64,000 nt of DNA from Phocaeicola dorei (GTDB taxonomy: Bacteria; Bacteroidota; Bacteroidia; Bacteroidales; Bacteroidaceae), in the NCBI RefSeq assembly GCF_013009555.1, contig NZ_CP046176.1, positions 2,697,501 to 2,761,500 on the forward strand, given 5' to 3'. Below are positions 1 through 7,435 of the stretch, in pieces (position 1 is the stretch's first letter; each line of letters opens with the position of its first letter). A program made the translations under genes and the position numbers. The notes under the pieces are model-generated. The model saw nothing but the letters and a program-made list of their open reading frames with translations, had not been told where the DNA came from and searched no databases.

Positions 1-11
1 CCTTTATTTTT

Positions 12-1259
12 ATGGCAATAATAAAACCCTTCAAAGGCATCCGCCCTCCGAAAGAATTGGTAGAACAAGTAGCTTCACGCCCATACGACGTACTGAATTC
101 TGAAGAAGCACGTGAGGAAGCGAAAGGTAATGAAAAGTCACTTTATCATATTATTAAACCGGAAATTGATTTCCCTGCCGGAACAGACGAACACGATCCT
201 AAAGTATATGAGAAGGCTGCCGAAAATTTCCAGATGTTTCAGGACAAGGGCTGGTTGGTGCAAGACGGAAAAGAAAATTATTATGTATATGCACAAACCA
301 TGAATGGCAAAACCCAATATGGGTTGGTGGTAGGAGCGTATGTTCCCGATTATATGAACGGGGTCATCAAAAAACATGAACTGACCCGTCGTGATAAGGA
401 GGAAGACCGCATGAAACATGTCCGCGTAAATAATGCCAATATAGAACCGGTATTCTTTGCTTACCCGGATAATGCGGAATTAGATGCTATCGTTAAGAAA
501 TATACTTCACAACAGCCGGAATATGATTTTATCGCTCTGGGTGACGGTTTCGGACATTCATTCTGGGTGATCGACAAAGAAGAAGATATAACAGCTATCA
601 CAAAAGCTTTCAAAGCTATGCCGGCTCTTTATATTGCCGATGGCCATCATCGCTCGGCTGCTGCCGCCTTGGTAGGTGCCGAAAAAGCGCAGCAAAATGC
701 AAACCATCAGGGAAATGAGGAATACAATTACTTTATGGCTGTATGTTTCCCGGCCAACCAGCTGACTATTATTGATTACAATCGTGTTGTAAAAGACTTG
801 AACGGGCTGTCTCCGGAACAATTCCTGACCGCTGTCAGCAAGAATTTTGTAGTAGAAGAGAAAGGTATTGAGGTTTATAAACCGCAGGCTCTTCACAATT
901 TCTCTCTCTATCTGGACGGTAAATGGTACAGCTTGACAGCAAAACCGGGCACATACGATGACAATGATCCTATCGGAGTATTAGACGTGACTATTTCTTC
1001 CAACTTGATATTGGATGAAATATTGGGAATCAAGGATCTTCGTTCCGACAAACGGATTGACTTTGTAGGTGGTATCCGTGGCTTGGAGGAATTAAAGAAG
1101 CGTGTGGACAGCGGTGAAATGAAAGTGGCTTTGGCCCTTTATCCTGTTTCTATGAAACAATTAATGGATATTGCCGATACCGGTAATATTATGCCGCCCA
1201 AAACAACTTGGTTTGAACCGAAACTTCGTTCGGGATTGGTTATTCATAAACTGAGCTGA
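12..1259 (+). CDS. DUF1015 family protein
   Basis: A 415-residue cytoplasmic protein of the DUF1015 family (known family, function not firmly established). The clearest signature is DGHHRSAAA at residues 210-218, preceded by a charged block KHELTRRDKEEDR at 121-133. The DGHHR motif recalls the ParB/sulfiredoxin-like fold seen in some free-serine kinases, and in related genomes this family is often beside serine biosynthesis genes; that link is knowledge plus inference, because the upstream neighbour lies outside the window. No signal peptide or membrane segment is visible. The start ATG is 11 bases into the window, so its promoter cannot be seen. A hairpin at 1270-1314 ends the unit. Confidence 0.85.
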   Translation: MAIIKPFKGIRPPKELVEQVASRPYDVLNSEEAREEAKGNEKSLYHIIKPEIDFPAGTDEHDPKVYEKAAENFQMFQDKGWLVQDGKENYYVYAQTMNGKTQYGLVVGAYVPDYMNGVIKKHELTRRDKEEDRMKHVRVNNANIEPVFFAYPDNAELDAIVKKYTSQQPEYDFIALGDGFGHSFWVIDKEEDITAITKAFKAMPALYIADGHHRSAAAALVGAEKAQQNANHQGNEEYNYFMAVCFPANQLTIIDYNRVVKDLNGLSPEQFLTAVSKNFVVEEKGIEVYKPQALHNFSLYLDGKWYSLTAKPGTYDDNDPIGVLDVTISSNLILDEILGIKDLRSDKRIDFVGGIRGLEELKKRVDSGEMKVALALYPVSMKQLMDIADTGNIMPPKTTWFEPKLRSGLVIHKLS

Positions 1260-1269
1260 TCAATATAGA

Positions 1270-1314
1270 ACACGGACAGAAGAACAAACCTGCATTTTCC
1301 CTCTCTGTCCGTGT
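1270..1314 (+). terminator. Hairpin after DUF1015 gene
   Basis: An 11-base perfect inverted repeat (ACACGGACAGA, 1270-1280, with its complement at 1304-1314) separated by 23 bases starts 11 bases after the stop codon. No long T run follows, so termination strength is uncertain. Confidence 0.55.
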
Positions 1315-1431
1315 CCGTTCATTTCATATAATTTTTTCAGCAGCTACAGGTGATATAAATTCTTTTATATTTGTTGATTAGGTATAATCTAAATAAATAG
1401 ATGTTAGATTGAAAGAATAAAGCACTTTTCC

Positions 1432-1462
1432 TTTGTTTATTGCTAACAAATATCTAATTTCG
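1432..1462 (+). promoter_or_regulatory. Promoter of the split DMT transporter
   Basis: TTTG at 1432-1435 and TAATTTCG at 1455-1462 with a 19-base spacer fit the Bacteroides -33/-7 pattern with one mismatch. It would start transcription about 22 bases before the ATG at 1492. After the rearrangement described below this promoter now also faces the ybaK-like and beta-lactamase genes. Confidence 0.6.
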
Positions 1463-2223
1463 CGCCGATTTTAAAGCGTGTAATAAAAACGATGATTAAC
1501 AACAAGACTAAAGGATTTCTCCTTGGGGCAATCGCAGCAGCCAGCTACGGCATGAACCCACTGTTCACCCTTCCTCTTTATAGTGCAGGAATGAGCGTAG
1601 ACTCGGTATTATTTTATCGCTATGCACTGGCTATAGTTGTACTAGGTATCATGATGAAGATGCAGAAACAATCTTTTGCCATTAAGAAAGCGGATGTGCT
1701 GCCACTTTGCATCATGGGGTTGCTGTTCTCATTCTCTTCCCTGTTTCTCTTTATGAGTTATAACTACATGGATGCCGGTATCGCATCCACCATATTGTTT
1801 GTCTACCCGGTACTGGTAGCTATTATTATGGCTGTAGTATTTAAGGAAAAAGTATCGCCGGTCACTATGTTTTCCATAGCGCTGGCCTTTGTGGGAATTT
1901 CCTTGCTTTGTAAAAGTCCGGGAGGACAGACACTCAGCTTGGTCGGGATTACTTTTGTCTTTTTATCATCCTTAGCTTATGCTATCTATATAGTTGGTGT
2001 AAACCGTTCTTCCCTGAAGGATATGCCTATAGCCAAGCTTACTTTCTATGTCCTGCTTTTCGGTCTGTCTGTTTATGTGGTGCGATTGAAGTTCTGTACG
2101 GGATTGCAGCTTATCCCTACACCCTTGTTATGGGTAAACGCAATTTCACTGGCTGTTTTTCCTACTGTTATTTCGTTGGTGACTATGACAAAGGCCATAC
2201 ACTACATTGGCTCCACACCCACT

Positions 2224-2243
2224 GCTGTTCTCTGTTTTTTGTT
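2224..2243 (+). repeat. Left copy of breakpoint repeat (half of a former terminator)
   Basis: GCTGTTCTCTGTTTTTTGTT occupies the point where the DMT reading frame leaves its family. A copy with one extra T lies at 19856-19876, beside the other half of that gene. The copies are in direct orientation now. Undoing the inversion brings them head to head as the two arms of a hairpin ending in a T run, which is what a terminator looks like. Confidence 0.8.
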
Positions 2244-2250
2244 ATATTTG
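2243..2250 (+). promoter_or_regulatory. -7 box of the ybaK-like gene
   Basis: TATATTTG matches TAnnTTTG exactly and is 22 bases before the ATG at 2273. Its normal upstream partner region lies across the inversion breakpoint, so any -33 element has been replaced by transporter sequence. No TTTG is found at the right distance. Confidence 0.5.
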
Positions 2251-2272
2251 TAGATATATCCAAGAATATAGC

Positions 2273-2797
2273 ATGGATAGAGATATAAAGAACATAGTTA
2301 TGGATAAAGGTTATGTACAGAATACCATTTTTGAATTATTGAGCCGTTTAGGCATCGGTTATGAAAAGCTGGAACATTCTCCTATAATAACGATGAAAGA
2401 AGGAAGTGAAATAGCATATAAACTAGGCAGTACTTCATGCAAAAATCTGTTCTTATGCAACAAAAGGCAAGAATATTTTATGTTAATGCTTCCTGCCGAT
2501 AAGAAGCTATCGGCAAAAAATGTTGCAAGGCAAATCGGCAGCCCACATCTTTCTTTTGCTTCTGCAGAAGACATGGAAAGGTTACTTCATACTTATCCGG
2601 GTGCTGTCAGTGTATTAAGCCTTATTTATGATAAAGAAAAAAGAGTACAGCTTTTAATAGATAAGGGTTTGATGAATGTGACTTATATAGGTTGTCACCC
2701 TTGCACCAATACTTGTAGTTTGAAAATTAAAATGGAGGATATCCTCACTGTATGGTTGCCTGCGACCGGACATGATGATATGAAAGTTATAGAATGA
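2273..2797 (+). CDS. YbaK/ProX-type aminoacyl-tRNA deacylase
   Basis: A 174-residue protein of the YbaK/prolyl-tRNA editing family, which hydrolyses mischarged tRNA (for example alanyl- or cysteinyl-tRNA-Pro) in the cytoplasm. Family marks are the KNLFL block near residue 57, whose lysine is the usual substrate-binding residue, and a GCHPCTNTCSL segment near the C-terminus that matches the HPxxNT pattern of ProX/PrdX members. The ATG at 2273 is preferred because the -7 box lies just upstream and an earlier in-frame start would fall inside the transporter remnant; ATG 2300 is an alternative. It overlaps the next gene by four bases (ATGA), so the two are probably cotranslated. Substrate specificity is not visible. 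Confidence 0.85.
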   Translation: MDRDIKNIVMDKGYVQNTIFELLSRLGIGYEKLEHSPIITMKEGSEIAYKLGSTSCKNLFLCNKRQEYFMLMLPADKKLSAKNVARQIGSPHLSFASAEDMERLLHTYPGAVSVLSLIYDKEKRVQLLIDKGLMNVTYIGCHPCTNTCSLKIKMEDILTVWLPATGHDDMKVIE

Positions 2798-3774
2798 TAA
2801 AATACTATTTAAGAAGAGCTATGAATATAATAAAGATTTGTAAACCCATGTCTTCTTTTAGTTCTTTAATAAAAAAAGAACTCTTATATATCTGTATATT
2901 CTGTGGAGCACTGTGTGGATGCATTCAGAGGAAGGCCCAAAACCCTTTAGAACCGTTAAAAACAGAGATTCGACATATTATTAAAGATAAGAAAGCAACT
3001 ATAGGAGTGGCTCTGATACTAGACGGAGAAGATACGCTGGCCGTAAATAATGCCGAAAAATATCCCATGATGAGCGTTTATAAGTTTCATCAGGCATTGG
3101 CTGTATGTGATTACCTGCAAAAACGGCATATTCCACTTTCCACTTCCCTATATCTTGATAAAAGGTATTTCAAACCGGATACATACAGCCCTTTGCGTGA
3201 TAAATATCCCCAAGGTAATTTGGAACTTCCGATTAGTGAACTTTTAGCTTATACAATGCAGTTAAGTGACAATGTAGCCTGTGATATTTTATTCGATTAT
3301 ATAGGTGGTGTAAACGTGGTGGATGAATACATTCATTCATTGGGAATAAACGATGTTTCTATAACTACTACCGAAGATGAGATGCATCAAGACATGGATG
3401 ATTGTTACAAAAACTGGACAACACCAATGGAAGCAGCCAATCTATTGGAACTTTTTATGACTCAAGATTCCATGAAAAATGAATATACAAATTTTCTAAA
3501 ACATATTATGATAGAGTGTGAGACAGGTAAAGACAGACTACCTGCTCCCCTTCCCGAAAGTGAAGTCAAGATAGGACATAAGACAGGAACTTCCGATAAG
3601 AATGAACGGGGGGAATACATTGGCATCAATGACATTGGTTTTGTAATTCTACCTGATGGGAACCGATACGTAGTAGCCGTATTTGTCAAAGACTCAAAAG
3701 AAAATATGGAAACGAATACTAAGATCATCTCTGATATTTCGGCTGCTATTTACCGATATGCCAGGAATCGTTAA
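2794..3774 (+). CDS. Class A beta-lactamase, PER/CepA-like branch, predicted lipoprotein
   Basis: A 326-residue serine beta-lactamase. All motifs are present: SVYK at 94-97 (nucleophile S94, K97), SDN at 158-160, TEDEMH at 193-198 (E194 as general base, H198 where most class A enzymes have Asn, as in PER enzymes) and KTG at 264-266. This is the subgroup that includes the Bacteroidales cephalosporinases. The N-terminus has a hydrophobic stretch ending ALCGC at 39-43, which resembles a lipobox with C43 as the lipidated residue, so it may be membrane anchored. Three starts are possible (2794, 2821, 2848). The first overlaps the ybaK-like stop by four bases, and the last gives the most ordinary signal peptide. 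The substrate range cannot be read from sequence. The inversion has put it downstream of the transporter promoter. Confidence 0.9.
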   Translation: MIKYYLRRAMNIIKICKPMSSFSSLIKKELLYICIFCGALCGCIQRKAQNPLEPLKTEIRHIIKDKKATIGVALILDGEDTLAVNNAEKYPMMSVYKFHQALAVCDYLQKRHIPLSTSLYLDKRYFKPDTYSPLRDKYPQGNLELPISELLAYTMQLSDNVACDILFDYIGGVNVVDEYIHSLGINDVSITTTEDEMHQDMDDCYKNWTTPMEAANLLELFMTQDSMKNEYTNFLKHIMIECETGKDRLPAPLPESEVKIGHKTGTSDKNERGEYIGINDIGFVILPDGNRYVVAVFVKDSKENMETNTKIISDISAAIYRYARNR

Positions 3775-3834
3775 AATAGTGCTATTTTGTACTGTCTATG
3801 AAAATAAAGACAAGAATGTCATAAATATAATATT

Positions 3835-4290
3835 ATGGATTATCACATCGTTAAAATATCTAGAAATAAAAAGCAATATCTGGATTTATTATTGCTTGGG
3901 GATGAACAGGAAATAATGATAGACCGATATTTGGAGCGCGGTGACTTGTTTGTATTGGAAGATAACGGGATAAAAGCTGTTTGTGTTGTAACAAAAGAAG
4001 GTCCGAAAATTTGTGAATTGAAGAATATAGCGGTTACCCCTAGTGCCCAACGACAAGGATATGGTAGAAAACTAATAAATTACCTGATAAACCATTACTC
4101 AAAAGAATATACTCAGATGATGGTGGGAACGGGAGACGTTCCCGGCACTCTTGCATTTTATAAAAGTTGCGGTTTTGAATATTCTCATTGTATAAAAGAT
4201 TTTTTCACGGAGAATTACGATCATCCTATCATTGACAATGGGGTTTTACTAAAAGATATGATTTATTTGAAACGTAAAATAGGGTTTTAA
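3835..4290 (+). CDS. GNAT family N-acetyltransferase
   Basis: A 151-residue single-domain acetyltransferase. The acetyl-CoA pyrophosphate-binding signature QRQGYGRKL lies near residues 70-78, after the beta-strand CELKNIAVTP, and the FYKSCGFEYS block near 112-121 is the usual C-terminal GNAT motif. It lies 60 bases after the beta-lactamase on the same strand and could be read with it, although the gap has no clear terminator or promoter. The substrate is unknown; antibiotic, amino acid or protein N-terminus are all possible. Confidence 0.85.
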   Translation: MDYHIVKISRNKKQYLDLLLLGDEQEIMIDRYLERGDLFVLEDNGIKAVCVVTKEGPKICELKNIAVTPSAQRQGYGRKLINYLINHYSKEYTQMMVGTGDVPGTLAFYKSCGFEYSHCIKDFFTENYDHPIIDNGVLLKDMIYLKRKIGF

Positions 4291-4388
4291 AAGAGTGGAA
4301 ACGATCAAATCCTTACTAAATTTAAACATTATTTTCTATCACTTTCAATGAATCGGACAGAAGAATAATTCTTTTTATGAATAATCTA

Positions 4389-4419
4389 TTTACAATTCAA
4401 TAAAATAAATGTATCTTTG
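4389..4419 (+). promoter_or_regulatory. Promoter of methyltransferase gene
   Basis: TTTA at 4389-4392, a 19-base spacer and TATCTTTG at 4412-4419 match the Bacteroides promoter pattern (-33 with one mismatch, -7 exact). Start of transcription near 4426 gives a 5' untranslated leader of about 175 bases. Confidence 0.7.
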
Positions 4420-4459
4420 CAATATGTTAAAAACTCATATATCGGATTTGGTGTCGTAA

Positions 4460-4581
4460 ACAATCTGTTTTTATAGAATAGATTGTCCAGTCGTTTTTAC
4501 TCTCAGAATGTCTTTTGAGAGCAATTTTATATTATTTATAATTGATCTTTTAATCCGCATACAAATAATGGGATTGTATGC
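4460..4581 (+). promoter_or_regulatory. Structured 5' leader with three hairpins
   Basis: Three consecutive inverted repeats lie between the promoter and the methyltransferase ATG. Hairpin 1 has an 11-pair stem (4460-4470 with 4476-4486, including wobble pairs). Hairpin 2 has nine pairs (4500-4508 with 4513-4521). Hairpin 3 has eight perfect pairs, GCATACAA with TTGTATGC (4557-4564 with 4574-4581), ending 18 bases before the start codon. I do not recognise this as a named riboswitch class. A cis-regulatory leader is the simplest reading. Confidence 0.55.
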
Positions 4582-4599
4582 CCTCAATGTTTTACAATA

Positions 4600-5394
4600 A
4601 TGAATAACGATAATAATCATAATACAATCCAAGAGTTCGACGTAAATTTAATCTGTGATTTCTTTTTAAATACAAACCGGCAAGGTCCCGGAAGTCCCGA
4701 AGCAACCTTAAAAGCACTAAGCTTTATAAATAATCTCACTGTTCAATCCCTTATCGCCGATCTCGGTTGTGGGACAGGAGGTCAGACAATGGTATTGGCA
4801 CAACATACACCGGGAAGTATTACAGGACTCGACTTCTTTCCGGAATTTATTGAATGCTTCAACAGGAATGCCGAAAAGTTAAATTTACAGGATAGAGTAA
4901 AAGGTGTAGTCGGCTCAATGGATGCCCTTTCTTTTGAAAAAGAATCCCTAGACTTGATTTGGTCGGAAGGAGCTATTTATAATATCGGTTTTGAACGAGG
5001 ATTGAACGAGTGGCGCAATTATTTGAAACCGGGAGGATACCTTGCCGTTTCTGAAAGTGTCTGGTTTACCGATCACCGTCCGGCAGAGATTCATGATTTC
5101 TGGATGAATGCTTACACGGAAATAGATACAATTCCTAATAAAGTAGTACAAATACAAAAAGCGGGATATATTCCCGTTGCTACGTTCATTCTTCCGGAGA
5201 ATTGCTGGACAGAACATTATTATGTTCCGCAGGCCAAAGCCAAAGAAATGTTTATCAAGAAGTATGCAGGGAATAAAACAGCTGAAAAACTGATGGCATC
5301 CATCTGCCATGAAGCTGAATTATATAGTAAGTATAAAGAATACTATGGATATGCATTTTTTATAGCAAAGAAAATAAATCCCTTTCAAGGTTAG
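4600..5394 (+). CDS. Class I SAM-dependent methyltransferase
   Basis: A 264-residue cytoplasmic Rossmann-fold methyltransferase. The SAM-binding motif [10 protein letters not shown] lies near residues 54-63, followed by the acidic loop GLDFFPEF and the motif IV region [13 protein letters not shown]. It is the same type as small-molecule methyltransferases known from Bacteroides, for which the natural substrate is generally not established; I cannot name one here. It is monocistronic: its own promoter and structured leader lie upstream and a terminator at 5436-5478 downstream. The long folded leader suggests regulation after transcription initiation. Confidence 0.88.
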   Translation: MNNDNNHNTIQEFDVNLICDFFLNTNRQGPGSPEATLKALSFINNLTVQSLIADLGCGTGGQTMVLAQHTPGSITGLDFFPEFIECFNRNAEKLNLQDRVKGVVGSMDALSFEKESLDLIWSEGAIYNIGFERGLNEWRNYLKPGGYLAVSESVWFTDHRPAEIHDFWMNAYTEIDTIPNKVVQIQKAGYIPVATFILPENCWTEHYYVPQAKAKEMFIKKYAGNKTAEKLMASICHEAELYSKYKEYYGYAFFIAKKINPFQG

Positions 5395-5435
5395 TGGAAA
5401 GAAGAGTAAAGTGACCTTCTAAAACATATTCAAGT

Positions 5436-5478
5436 AGTGCAGACATTCTGTTCAAGGAGTATCTGCACTCGCTTTTTT
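5436..5478 (+). terminator. Rho-independent terminator
   Basis: AGTGCAGA (5436-5443) pairs with TCTGCACT (5462-5469), followed by six T at 5473-5478. It closes the methyltransferase unit. Confidence 0.8.
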
Positions 5479-5483
5479 ATATA

Positions 5484-5699
5484 TCAAGCATTTCCATTAA
5501 AGCGCTTTTCAGTACATAGGCACTTATACCCAGTCGTCTTTTTCACCGCCTCATTCAGATAAACAGATGAGACATTGAGCAGCAAAGCATATTCTTGTGG
5601 GCGTTTTAATGAATGGAATTTTACAGCCCATAAGGCTTTAAATTGTTTTATGATAATAGTTTTAATTACCCTCTTTTTAAAACGTTTTCTAATTGACAA
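5484..5699 (-). pseudogene. AraC-family regulator remnant
   Basis: A 71-codon stretch whose second half (LLNVSSVYLNEAVKKTTGY) matches the first helix-turn-helix of AraC/XylS DNA-binding domains, where NVS-x-YLNE-x-VK-x-TTG is typical. The second helix-turn-helix is missing and the frame soon ends, and there is no sensor domain upstream. It is a decayed fragment and not a functional regulator. It lies between the methyltransferase terminator and the hxlR-type gene, on the same strand as the latter. Confidence 0.65.
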
Positions 5700-5755
5700 A
5701 GTAATTCATTTTCAATCAGAAAACCGAATTGATAAAGAATCATATCTTGTTGAAC

Positions 5756-6109
5756 TTAGTCTTCCATTCCTAATATTTTCTTCATTTGCGGTCGGAATCC
5801 ATCTCCCCATTTTTCTAATTGTTCAATAATGGGAAGCAGTGTTCTACCTTGCTCTGTAATGGAATATTCTGTATGGGGAGGAAGTTCCGAAAAAATCTTT
5901 TTCTGTATCATGCCATGAATCTCCAGTTCTTTCAGTTGTTGGTTGATTACCCTTGGGCTGGCATCATCAAAGTAACGATGAAGTTCACTCGGGCGCTTCG
6001 GGCCTTTGTCCAATTCTTGAATAATGCAGCTTTTCCATTTTCCACCAATCACTTCCATCGCTATTTTCACACCGCAGTTTATATCAAAAGGTATTTTCTT
6101 TCTGTACAT
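5756..6109 (-). CDS. HxlR-family winged-helix regulator
   Basis: A 117-residue winged-helix DNA-binding protein. The HxlR signature IGGKWKSCIIQEL lies near residues 22-34, SPRVINQQLKELE forms the recognition-helix region, and EYSITEQGRTL forms the wing. An upstream in-frame ATG (6139) would lie within three bases of the predicted -7 box, so ATG 6109 is chosen. The gene is divergent from the arginase-like gene. A perfect 12-base inverted repeat lies between them and is the likely operator. A C near the N-terminus (FDINCGVK) is the conserved cysteine that some HxlR members use for redox or aldehyde sensing. Confidence 0.88.
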   Translation of the reverse strand: MYRKKIPFDINCGVKIAMEVIGGKWKSCIIQELDKGPKRPSELHRYFDDASPRVINQQLKELEIHGMIQKKIFSELPPHTEYSITEQGRTLLPIIEQLEKWGDGFRPQMKKILGMED

Positions 6110-6126
6110 AAATCTTCTTTTTTCTG

Positions 6127-6157
6127 CAAAATTAATCATATTGAAATAACATAGAAA
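6127..6157 (-). promoter_or_regulatory. hxlR promoter
   Basis: On the minus strand TTTC (6157-6154), 19 bases, then TAATTTTG (6134-6127). The exact -7 box fixes the start codon at 6109 and not at 6139. Confidence 0.65.
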
Positions 6158-6183
6158 GAATAGCTTCTACTCTTTTCATGTTA

Positions 6184-6222
6184 TAGGGATAAATTATTCA
6201 TATACTGATTAATTTATCCCTA
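6184..6222. promoter_or_regulatory. Candidate operator between hxlR and arginase-like gene
   Basis: TAGGGATAAATT (6184-6195) and its perfect complement AATTTATCCCTA (6211-6222) are separated by 15 bases. The right arm touches the -33 box of the arginase-like promoter, and the left arm lies upstream of the hxlR promoter. This fits a dimeric winged-helix regulator controlling the divergent gene; inference from position and symmetry. Confidence 0.6.
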
Positions 6223-6254
6223 CTTGCGCAAACCATCGGGTAATTATAAATTTG
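6223..6254 (+). promoter_or_regulatory. Promoter of arginase-like gene
   Basis: CTTG at 6223-6226, 20 bases, TAAATTTG at 6247-6254 (exact -7). Transcription would begin near 6261, which excludes the upstream in-frame ATG at 6224 and supports ATG 6302. Confidence 0.7.
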
Positions 6255-6301
6255 CAGACAGATTCAGATATAGGAATAATGGGATATATAATAATGATAT
6301 A

Positions 6302-7270
6302 ATGAAAAAGTGGTTATCTCTGATAATATTACTGGCTGTTAATGTGATTTCTATTAATGCACAACAGAAAAATTCAATTAATAATCAAAGTATGGAAAAG
6401 AAAACAAAAACAATTCGTTTGATTTATCCGCAATGGCAAGGAGGTGATATTGCTCGGTGGATTACTGAAATAAAAGATCCCGAAGCAGCATCAAAGGGAT
6501 ACTTCTTAGGGGCAGAATTGCTTAACTTCTTGGCTCCCGACAGCAGTCAAGAAACACTGACAGTTCCCATTTCAACAGAAATTACAGAACGTAGAAAAAA
6601 GGACGGTGTACTAGACCGCGACATTATTGTGAAACAGACTAAAGCTGCTCTTGACTTGTTGCGTATCAGTGATCCTGATAAAATAGTAACTCTTGGAGGA
6701 GAATGTTCTGTCAGTGTCGTTCCGTTTACCTACCTTGCAGAGAAATATAAAGATGATGTGGCAATGATTTGGATTGATGCCCATCCTGATATAACACTTC
6801 CCGGAGATATGTACAGCGGATTCCATGCCATGGCTGTTACTGCCTGCATGGGGAAAGGCGACAAGGAAATCCTTTCCAAGCTACCGGCCCAAATAGCCCC
6901 CTCAAAGATTCTGCTCGTAGGATTGCGTGATTGGGAACGTGATGAAATAAAAGTCCGCCAGAAACAATATGGTATAAAACATCTTACTCCGGAAGATGTA
7001 GCACAAAATAGTAATGCTATATATGAATGGTTAAAATCATGTGGAGCATCCCGCGTGTTAATTCATTTTGATATGGATGTGCTCGACCCTGCCGAAATTA
7101 TAGCAGCCGTAGGGGTAGTTCCCGATGGAATGAAATTGGCAGAAGTGGTCCGCGTTATTAATGATATTGCCAAAGAAAAAGAAATAGTAGGTCTAACCGT
7201 TGCCGAACCGATGCCACGGATTGCTATCAGAATTAAAGAAATGTTAAATCAATTACCTTTGTTGAAATGA
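6302..7270 (+). CDS. Arginase/ureohydrolase family protein, predicted exported
   Basis: A 322-residue member of the ureohydrolase fold (arginase, agmatinase, formimidoylglutamase), which uses two Mn2+ ions to hydrolyse a guanidino or related group. Ligand motifs are DAHPD (159-163) and DMDVLDP (257-263). The first motif is GGECS at 132-136, with Cys135 where arginase has a metal-binding His, so activity or substrate may differ. Residues 1-20 form a signal peptide ending SINA, suggesting a periplasmic protein. A downstream ATG at 6392 would give a cytoplasmic version without it. The promoter position supports 6302. It is divergent from hxlR and probably under its control. The substrate is unknown. 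Confidence 0.82.
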   Translation: MKKWLSLIILLAVNVISINAQQKNSINNQSMEKKTKTIRLIYPQWQGGDIARWITEIKDPEAASKGYFLGAELLNFLAPDSSQETLTVPISTEITERRKKDGVLDRDIIVKQTKAALDLLRISDPDKIVTLGGECSVSVVPFTYLAEKYKDDVAMIWIDAHPDITLPGDMYSGFHAMAVTACMGKGDKEILSKLPAQIAPSKILLVGLRDWERDEIKVRQKQYGIKHLTPEDVAQNSNAIYEWLKSCGASRVLIHFDMDVLDPAEIIAAVGVVPDGMKLAEVVRVINDIAKEKEIVGLTVAEPMPRIAIRIKEMLNQLPLLK

Positions 7271-7383
7271 TAAGGAACAGATAAAAAGACATTTAGAATA
7301 ACCTGTCAAAATCAATTCTCCGGAGAAGTCCAATATTTTATGGGCAAAGTGGTTCTAGATTACTTTATCCTTTAAGCCAAAAA

Positions 7384-7420
7384 ACATTTTCAGAGAGGGC
7401 AAAATCCTCCCTGAAAATGT
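7384..7420. terminator. Bidirectional hairpin
   Basis: A ten-base stem (ACATTTTCAG, 7384-7393, with 7411-7420) continues inward for four more pairs after one mismatch. It sits between the convergent arginase-like and NUDIX genes and probably serves both. The rest of 7271-7383 shows nothing I can identify. Confidence 0.7.
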
Positions 7421-7435
7421 ATTTGGGTGATTGAA

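Larger units (their letters stand above)
1492..2253 (+). pseudogene. DMT/EamA transporter, 5' part of a gene split by inversion
   Basis: Reads as 253 residues with about nine hydrophobic spans of the drug/metabolite transporter superfamily (two EamA repeats; whole proteins are near 300 residues with ten spans). The first repeat is intact (residues about 9-140). The second runs normally to STPTA at residue 245, then changes to an unrelated eight-residue tail and a stop at 2251-2253. In this family STPTA is normally followed by ILGALEP. Exactly that continuation, 59 codons beginning ILGALEP, is present on the minus strand at 19669-19848. Joining codon 245 (ending at 2226) to 19848 gives a 304-residue protein in frame. 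The gene is therefore broken by a rearrangement, not by a point mutation, and the truncated product probably cannot complete its last spans. Confidence 0.92.

Noticed and set aside
4424..4459. Eleven-codon leader peptide before the methyltransferase
   Set aside because: Its ATG is at or before the expected transcription start, and it has no run of one amino acid or link to the hairpins that would suggest attenuation.
6224..6301. Extended N-terminus of the arginase-like protein
   Set aside because: The extra 26 codons contain the promoter -7 box and precede a normal signal peptide.
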